Source: Anaerocolumna sedimenticola (GTDB lineage Bacteria > Bacillota > Clostridia > Lachnospirales > Lachnospiraceae). From it: a stretch of DNA of 64,000 bases. Both the position numbers and the translations under genes were made by a program. Every line of letters begins with the position of its first letter. The first letter of the stretch is position 1. The notes under the pieces are model-generated. The model was not told where the DNA came from. It searched no databases and saw only the letters and a program-made list of their open reading frames with translations. The stretch spans positions 3,923,501 through 3,987,500 of the forward strand of contig NZ_CP048000.1 of the NCBI RefSeq assembly GCF_009931695.1. Reading direction: 5' to 3'. Shown here piece after piece: positions 59,593-64,000 of the stretch.

Positions 59593-60974
59593 AGATGCCT
59601 CATCACCTCAAATCGTTCCATCTCAAATGGTTCTTCGGGAGAAATATTTCCTTTTTTAAGTGCGATACTCACTTGTTGTTCCGGGGTATCAACACCCTCC
59701 AGATTAGGCAGTAATAAGCCTCGTCTTCCCTGATAAGACACAATAACACCATACCGTTTTACATCAAGGTCATGAATGGAAGTAATGGGTTCACTTTCGC
59801 TTAACACATCAACATCATAAACTAACCAAGGTAATTCCTCCGGTTGAACAGGTTCAAAACGATAATCTTTCGTACCTGCACTGACAGCATTCTGAATAAT
59901 TTCATCCGCAATACAATCCGTTGTCGGCATTATCGTACCGATACACCCTCTTAAGCGGCCTTCCTTTTTAAGTGAAACAAAGACGCCGGCTCTGTTGCTT
60001 ACCAATTCAGGCAGCAACCCCGCAGGACGCTTTAAATGTCTGCGTTTTTTTAAATAATATTCTAAAGATTCCCTGGCCAGTTTCACATAAGGATCTTCAT
60101 TTTCCTTTATATCATTGAGTTCTTTTCTTAGAACTTCTTCCATCTTATTATCAAAACATCTCTCCTGATCTTCACCGGTAATCGTAAATGCCGCAACACC
60201 ATAACCGACTCCAAAAGGTCCTTCATAGGATAAAAGTTCAGACTTTACCGTTTTTCCATCCAATATTCCTGCCATAATGATAAATGAGCGGAGTCCGCAT
60301 TCTGCTGCTTCGTCACAAAAGCTTTCACTAAATTTCAGGAATTCTAAAAAATCTCCTTTTTTAAAAGCTTCCGTAATCTCACGGTCAAACTGAACTCCAT
60401 ACTCGGAATATCCATAAGGACCATCTTCCTTTAACCGATGGGACAAATCTCCGCTGGCTATATATACATATTGTTTATCACTTTGATTAACTACTTGTGC
60501 AATACATTTTCCATAACGGTAATGAGTAAGAGGAGAAAGGCCAGATATGGATAACCGGACTAATTTATAATCTTTATAATATTGATTGATGAAAAAAAGA
60601 GGAACCATGGTACCATGATCCAGGACTTTTTTCTTCTCTCCTAACGTACCTGCACTAATGCCATTTTCTTCTGCAAGCTCCGTAAGCTTATTTACAAATT
60701 CTTCATCATACTCTGCCGACATTTTTACTTCTGGTACCCCAAAACTTGAAAAATCCCCCTTTGCATTTTTACCTGAGGAAATTTGCAAATAATCCGAATA
60801 CATGATGGAGTGGGGTGTAGATAATATTATCGTATCAGGCTTTAAGCTGCTGATTCTAAGAGCGATTTTCTTATAGGCATCAATTGTTTTTTGTATTTCT
60901 CTTTCTTTTCCTTTACCTACTTCCGGTACAATTAAAGGAGGATGCGGAACAATAAATGAACCAAGTAACGTCAA
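59589..60974 (-). CDS. fused AmmeMemoRadiSam proteins B (MEMO1-like) and A (AMMECR1)
   Basis: 461 residues. Residues 1 to about 275 are the MEMO1/extradiol-dioxygenase-like domain (SFIVPHPPLIVPEVG, ILSTPHS, YIASGDLSHRL), with His residues that bind metal in relatives. Residues about 285-460 are AMMECR1 (AGVFVSLKKEGRLRGCIGTI, GLLLPNLEGVDTPEQQ). The start is taken as TTG 60974, 7 nt after AAAGGAG; GTG 60983 overlaps that site. The protein is coupled to AmrS by a 4-bp overlap, completing the trio in two genes. Confidence 0.93.
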   Translation of the reverse strand: MTLLGSFIVPHPPLIVPEVGKGKEREIQKTIDAYKKIALRISSLKPDTIILSTPHSIMYSDYLQISSGKNAKGDFSSFGVPEVKMSAEYDEEFVNKLTELAEENGISAGTLGEKKKVLDHGTMVPLFFINQYYKDYKLVRLSISGLSPLTHYRYGKCIAQVVNQSDKQYVYIASGDLSHRLKEDGPYGYSEYGVQFDREITEAFKKGDFLEFLKFSESFCDEAAECGLRSFIIMAGILDGKTVKSELLSYEGPFGVGYGVAAFTITGEDQERCFDNKMEEVLRKELNDIKENEDPYVKLARESLEYYLKKRRHLKRPAGLLPELVSNRAGVFVSLKKEGRLRGCIGTIMPTTDCIADEIIQNAVSAGTKDYRFEPVQPEELPWLVYDVDVLSESEPITSIHDLDVKRYGVIVSYQGRRGLLLPNLEGVDTPEQQVSIALKKGNISPEEPFEMERFEVMRHL

Positions 60975-60993
60975 AGTTAACACTCCTTTTAAA

Positions 60994-61155
60994 TTAAAAA
61001 ATAAGCTTACCTAACAATAGGATTAATATAAAAATAATTAAAAAAATAAAAAACAGCACTTTCGCTATGGTTTTCGAAGTTCTTGCAACACCGGTGAAAC
61101 CAAACAATCCTGCAATAATAGAAATTACTAAAAATATAATGGCCCATTTTAACAT
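60994..61155 (-). CDS. DUF1328-family small membrane protein
   Basis: 53 residues from ATG 61155 ([20 protein letters not shown]), which follows AAAGGAG by 9 nt; an upstream TTG (61176) lies ahead of that site. Two helices with the conserved [16 protein letters not shown] pattern and a central [17 protein letters not shown] segment define DUF1328/YtjA. Function unknown; often stress-related. It precedes the AmmeMemo gene by about 20 bp and may be cotranscribed. Confidence 0.85.
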   Translation of the reverse strand: MLKWAIIFLVISIIAGLFGFTGVARTSKTIAKVLFFIFLIIFILILLLGKLIF

Positions 61156-61236
61156 ATTTTTAAGCTCCTTTACCAATTTTAATATATCCTTACAGATATT
61201 CTTGGCAAATTACTTAATATTTATTAATATAATACT

Positions 61237-62088
61237 TTAACTTACAAATAAAACACCTAAAGTTTTTGGACCGCAATGGCTGGATATAACTCCTCCTGCT
61301 TTCGTTATGATAATCTCTCGGAAAATATGTAGATTATTGATATAGTCATAAATTAATTTCACTGTTTCATCATCACATCCGGAATGAGTAATAAACACTC
61401 TTTCTTTATCAGCCGAAAGTAATTCGGTCTTTAAATCCTTAACGTAATTTAGCAGAGATTTCTTAATATTTCCCCGATATTTTTTACCCACACCCATTTT
61501 CCCATGTTTGACAACTATCATCGGTTTTAGCTGAAATGTATTACCTATAAGTGCAGCTACCGATGAGCAGCGGCCACCCCGGTTAAGATAGGTTAATGTA
61601 TCCACGATAAAACTAGCTTTTACTCTTTCCTGCATGGTATTTACTATATAGTCCTCTATAGATTCAGCAGACTGTCCATCTTCTGCCATTTCCGCTGCTT
61701 TCATTACCTGTAAACCAATTCCCGTTGACAAATTTCCGGAGTTTATGATATGTACCTTTTTATAATTTAAAATTCCGGCAGCAAGACGTACCACATTACA
61801 GGTCGATGACATATCTTCCGAAATTCCGATAAAAACAATATCCATCTTATCCTCGGTAAAAGGTTTAAGGATATCAACCACATCATTTAATAAAGGTGCT
61901 GCCGTCTTTGGTGTACTGTTTTCCTTTTCCGACCATTCATATATATCTTCCGGAGTTACATTAACCCCATCCTGGTATGTCGCATCACCCATTATCACAC
62001 ATAATGGAATAACGGTTATATTATATTTTTGAAGAATTTCATCTGTTAAATCACAGGTACTGTCAGCTATAATTTTTATCTTTTCCAT
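61237..62088 (-). CDS. DegV-family fatty-acid-binding protein
   Basis: 283 residues. N-terminal IIADSTCDLTDEILQKYNITVIPL and VFIGISEDMSSTCNVV, plus TLTYLNRGGRCSSVAALIGN, are DegV landmarks. DegV proteins (FakB family) bind a fatty acid, and in many Firmicutes present it to the FakA kinase for incorporation into phospholipids. No fakA is in the window. A strong GGGAGGGG site lies 5 nt before ATG 62088. Confidence 0.94.
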   Translation of the reverse strand: MEKIKIIADSTCDLTDEILQKYNITVIPLCVIMGDATYQDGVNVTPEDIYEWSEKENSTPKTAAPLLNDVVDILKPFTEDKMDIVFIGISEDMSSTCNVVRLAAGILNYKKVHIINSGNLSTGIGLQVMKAAEMAEDGQSAESIEDYIVNTMQERVKASFIVDTLTYLNRGGRCSSVAALIGNTFQLKPMIVVKHGKMGVGKKYRGNIKKSLLNYVKDLKTELLSADKERVFITHSGCDDETVKLIYDYINNLHIFREIIITKAGGVISSHCGPKTLGVLFVS

Positions 62089-62159
62089 AAGTCCCCTCCC
62101 ATATTAACTGCCGTAAAAATAATACAGAAATATCCTTTTATAAAATAAAATTTATCAGT

Positions 62160-62282
62160 TAGATTGTAAAACTCTAAATATACCGTACAATTGAATTTCA
62201 TAACTTCAGTTGCCTTTAAGACAACATTCACCACTAGAAGCAGTATTAACTGCATGGCATATACATAGTTTAGCAATTACTT
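62160..62282. mobile_element. MITE-like element, family A, degenerate copy
   Basis: Inverted relative to 28983-29123: AATATACCGTACAATTGAA, then CTTCAGTTGCC, then GTATTAACTGCATGGCATAT and the end TAGTTTAGCAATTACTT. The right part also matches 36301-36350. It lies upstream of the DegV gene. Confidence 0.6.
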
Positions 62283-62357
62283 AAATAAATATTATATGAT
62301 AAAATAAATCATAACACTTTTAAATGCTCTGTCAAGTCAAAAAATCACATGAAAATA
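62283..62357. other. spacer between repeat and gerAC terminator
   Basis: Part of a 343-bp non-coding gap (62089-62431). No promoter was chosen with confidence. Confidence 0.3.
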
Positions 62358-62425
62358 GCTGTTACAAAATCTGAAATTATAGAATCTGCCTGGAAACAGA
62401 ATATAATTTATATTTTTGTAACAGC
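62358..62425 (-). terminator. terminator after gerAC
   Basis: GCTGTTACAAAA (62358-62369) pairs perfectly with TTTTGTAACAGC (62414-62425), 6 bp beyond the gerAC stop codon. Confidence 0.75.
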
Positions 62426-62431
62426 ATCTTC

Positions 62432-63585
62432 TTATTGCATTTTTAAATCCACTTCAATGGTATATTGCAAATCCTGAATAAATTGATCTTCTCTATTTGT
62501 ATATGTTAACCACAGCTTTCTGTTTTTATAGCTTGTCATACGGTATAAATTCATAAAATCAACGTAAGCACCTTTCATAATTTCTTCCAGGTTTTTTGCT
62601 ATTTTTGTTTTTATTATAATATTACAACGGTTCTCGATATCCTCTATTACATTTGCATTAACCTTGTTAGAAGTTTGCCCAGTATCTTTAAAACCTTTTT
62701 CTATCATTCCTATTCCTTCAATTTTAATGGTTAATTGAGGCGTATTGTTAATATTTGAAAACTCCAGAGTCCTGGTAATATTATTAATTTTAACAACATA
62801 TTTTGAAACCGCTTCACTGTTTGTTTCCTTTAAATCTTCTTCCGGATTCTCTGTTAGGAAAATCAGATTATTTTTTCCATAACCATTGGCTATATCAATG
62901 AAGTCTGCTTCCTCTTTATTGACTTCATAGACTAACCGGTTATGATAGTACATAACAAGACCGATAGTTTCCATGGTTTTCTTCTTTGCTTTTAAGAGGG
63001 GCACACCAATTACCGGATTTTGTTCATTCATGGCATAAACCAAATCGCCAACTGTTATAACTTTTTTCCATTATTTTTTAAATTGATTCGATACAGACGG
63101 TCAAGGAAATCGCCAATACCTCCCTCCAGTTCCTTATTTAAGGAGACAATATCTTTTGCGGTGGAATCGGAAGTAAACATCAGGGTATTTCTGCCCAGTT
63201 CATATTTATTTTCCACATAGGTTAAAAACTGTGTTAACTTTATTTGATCTTTTGCTAATTCTTTTCCTATAATGATGGCTTTTAAATGACTGAAATCCAA
63301 CCGCTTATTATATTCCAAATTATATAATTCTTCTATTTCCCAGAAGTCAAACCCATTTAGCTGAAGAATTAACTTCTCAGGATTTTCGCTTCCTTGTTCT
63401 GTTAATGCTTTTAAATCGGGTAATACATAATAGACGGTCAGCTCACCGGAATCATTTAAATCTATTCCCATCGCCTGTATGAAATTACGGTCCTCAATTT
63501 CTGTCATATCACTGCATCCCGTAAATGAGGTTACGGATAATAAAGTTGTTATAAATAACAGAGTTTTAATTATAGGTTTACTGTT
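62432..63585 (-). CDS. gerAC: spore germination lipoprotein, GerAC type (frameshifts)
   Basis: Restoring one base in the T6 run at 63062-63067 joins two frames as NNGKKVITVGDLVYAMNEQNP. The protein starts with a lipoprotein signal (LLFITTLLSVTSFTGC, then SDMTEIEDRNFIQAMGID), typical for Ger(x)C, and ends with the C-terminal domain (QDLQYTIEVDLKM). It is the membrane-anchored C subunit of a GerA-type germinant receptor. The exact start is unclear, because the present frame runs without a stop from gerAB; a lost base in the run at 63591-63595 would explain this. Confidence 0.85.
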
Positions 63586-63589
63586 TTTA

Positions 63590-64000
63590 ATTTTTCTTAC
63601 CTTACCTATAAATACTATAAAAACAGGTAATAAAATAGATTGGGGCATACCGATAAATTTCATATAATATTCAAAATAATAGAAAAATTGTTCCGTTTCA
63701 ATCGGTATTACAGAAGCAAAAAACAGTAAAATAATAAATGGAATTAATAAATAATTTTGCTTTGGGATGTGAAAGATAAATTTTGTTATAAAACTGATAT
63801 AATAAAAGAAAGCACTTATAATGGTAAATATACTCAACATCCAAAAGCCAAGAATAATGGCATCCTGTCTCTGGATAAATCCTCCGGGTAATTTTATCAC
63901 CTGAATCATATTAACCATAGACCATAACTTCTGCCCCGTTTCGCCTCTCCCCAGAATACCTAAAGTAACAACAAATAACAGAACATCCAATACACCGACC
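63590..64000 (-). CDS. gerAB: spore germination permease, GerAB type, C-terminal part
   Basis: The frame enters from beyond the window end and has at least four hydrophobic helices (AIILGFWMLSIFTIISAFFYY, LLIPFIILLFFASVIP, ILLPVFIVFIG). WSMVNMIQVIKLPGGFIQRQD matches GerAB proteins, which form the transport-like B subunit that recognises amino-acid germinants. If one A is restored at 63591-63595, the gene ends at KVRKN-stop, as expected for gerAB before gerAC. The gerAA gene is presumably further right. Confidence 0.85.

Noticed and set aside
1..64000. tRNA or rRNA genes
   Set aside because: No cloverleaf with CCA-type ends or rRNA-like conserved segment was seen in the intergenic regions.

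Overview
The window looks like chromosomal DNA from a spore-forming, anaerobic member of the Clostridia, most likely the Lachnospiraceae. The evidence is AT-rich sequence with AGGAGG-type ribosome sites, a T-box-controlled pheST operon, a GerA-type germinant receptor, a vanG-type cluster, corrinoid methyltransferase genes and two carbohydrate-ABC gene sets with AraC/YesN regulators. No rRNA, tRNA, CRISPR array, phage module or complete insertion sequence was seen.

Layout. Bases 1-4.1 kb hold a SWIM zinc-finger gene fragment, a small membrane protein and a GGDEF-GAF-PAS-GGDEF-EAL protein. Bases 4.4-14.3 kb are a glycan-use locus: GH95 fucosidase, a binding protein with two permeases, a URO-D-like protein, and a divergent YesM/YesN two-component pair. 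Bases 14.5-18.7 kb are visibly richer in G+C and carry a decayed FtsX-type permease without its ATPase, divergent from an AgrA/AgrC-like pair. Bases 18.8-22.7 kb are pheT, pheS and their T-box leader. Bases 22.8-26.3 kb encode a GH31 glycosidase and an AraC regulator. Bases 26.3-33.7 kb form a methanol-type corrinoid methyltransferase island: a RACo-like reductive activator, a PocR-AraC regulator, a CobW GTPase, MtaB and MtaC. Bases 34.2-36.2 kb carry a D,D-carboxypeptidase and a D-lyxose isomerase-like cupin. Bases 36.3-45.1 kb are a second carbohydrate locus (two Gfo/Idh/MocA oxidoreductases, an Lpl-type transporter, a membrane-bound AraC sensor-regulator). Bases 45.2-47.9 kb carry asparaginase and a FetAB-like exporter. 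Bases 48.1-52.3 kb are a vanG-vanXY-vanT operon for D-Ala-D-Ser peptidoglycan precursors without vanR/vanS in view. Bases 52.3-64 kb carry a very large 2-hydroxyacyl-CoA dehydratase activase-like protein, an OGG-type glycosylase, a P-loop kinase, the AmmeMemoRadiSam pair, a DUF1328 peptide, a DegV protein and the gerAC/gerAB genes.

Two observations run across the whole window. First, at least thirteen genes or gene parts are broken by what reads as the loss of one base in a short homopolymer. In each case restoring one base joins two halves of a recognisable protein. The uniform direction and the essential-looking targets suggest uncorrected homopolymer errors in the assembly more than real gene decay; coordinates below span the repaired genes. 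Second, two dispersed non-coding repeat families are present. One is MITE-like, with ends resembling AGGTAATTGCGAAAC. The other combines a hairpin, a GCAAGCTT core and a terminator-like hairpin. Functional assignments come from motifs read by eye and family knowledge; no database search was run.
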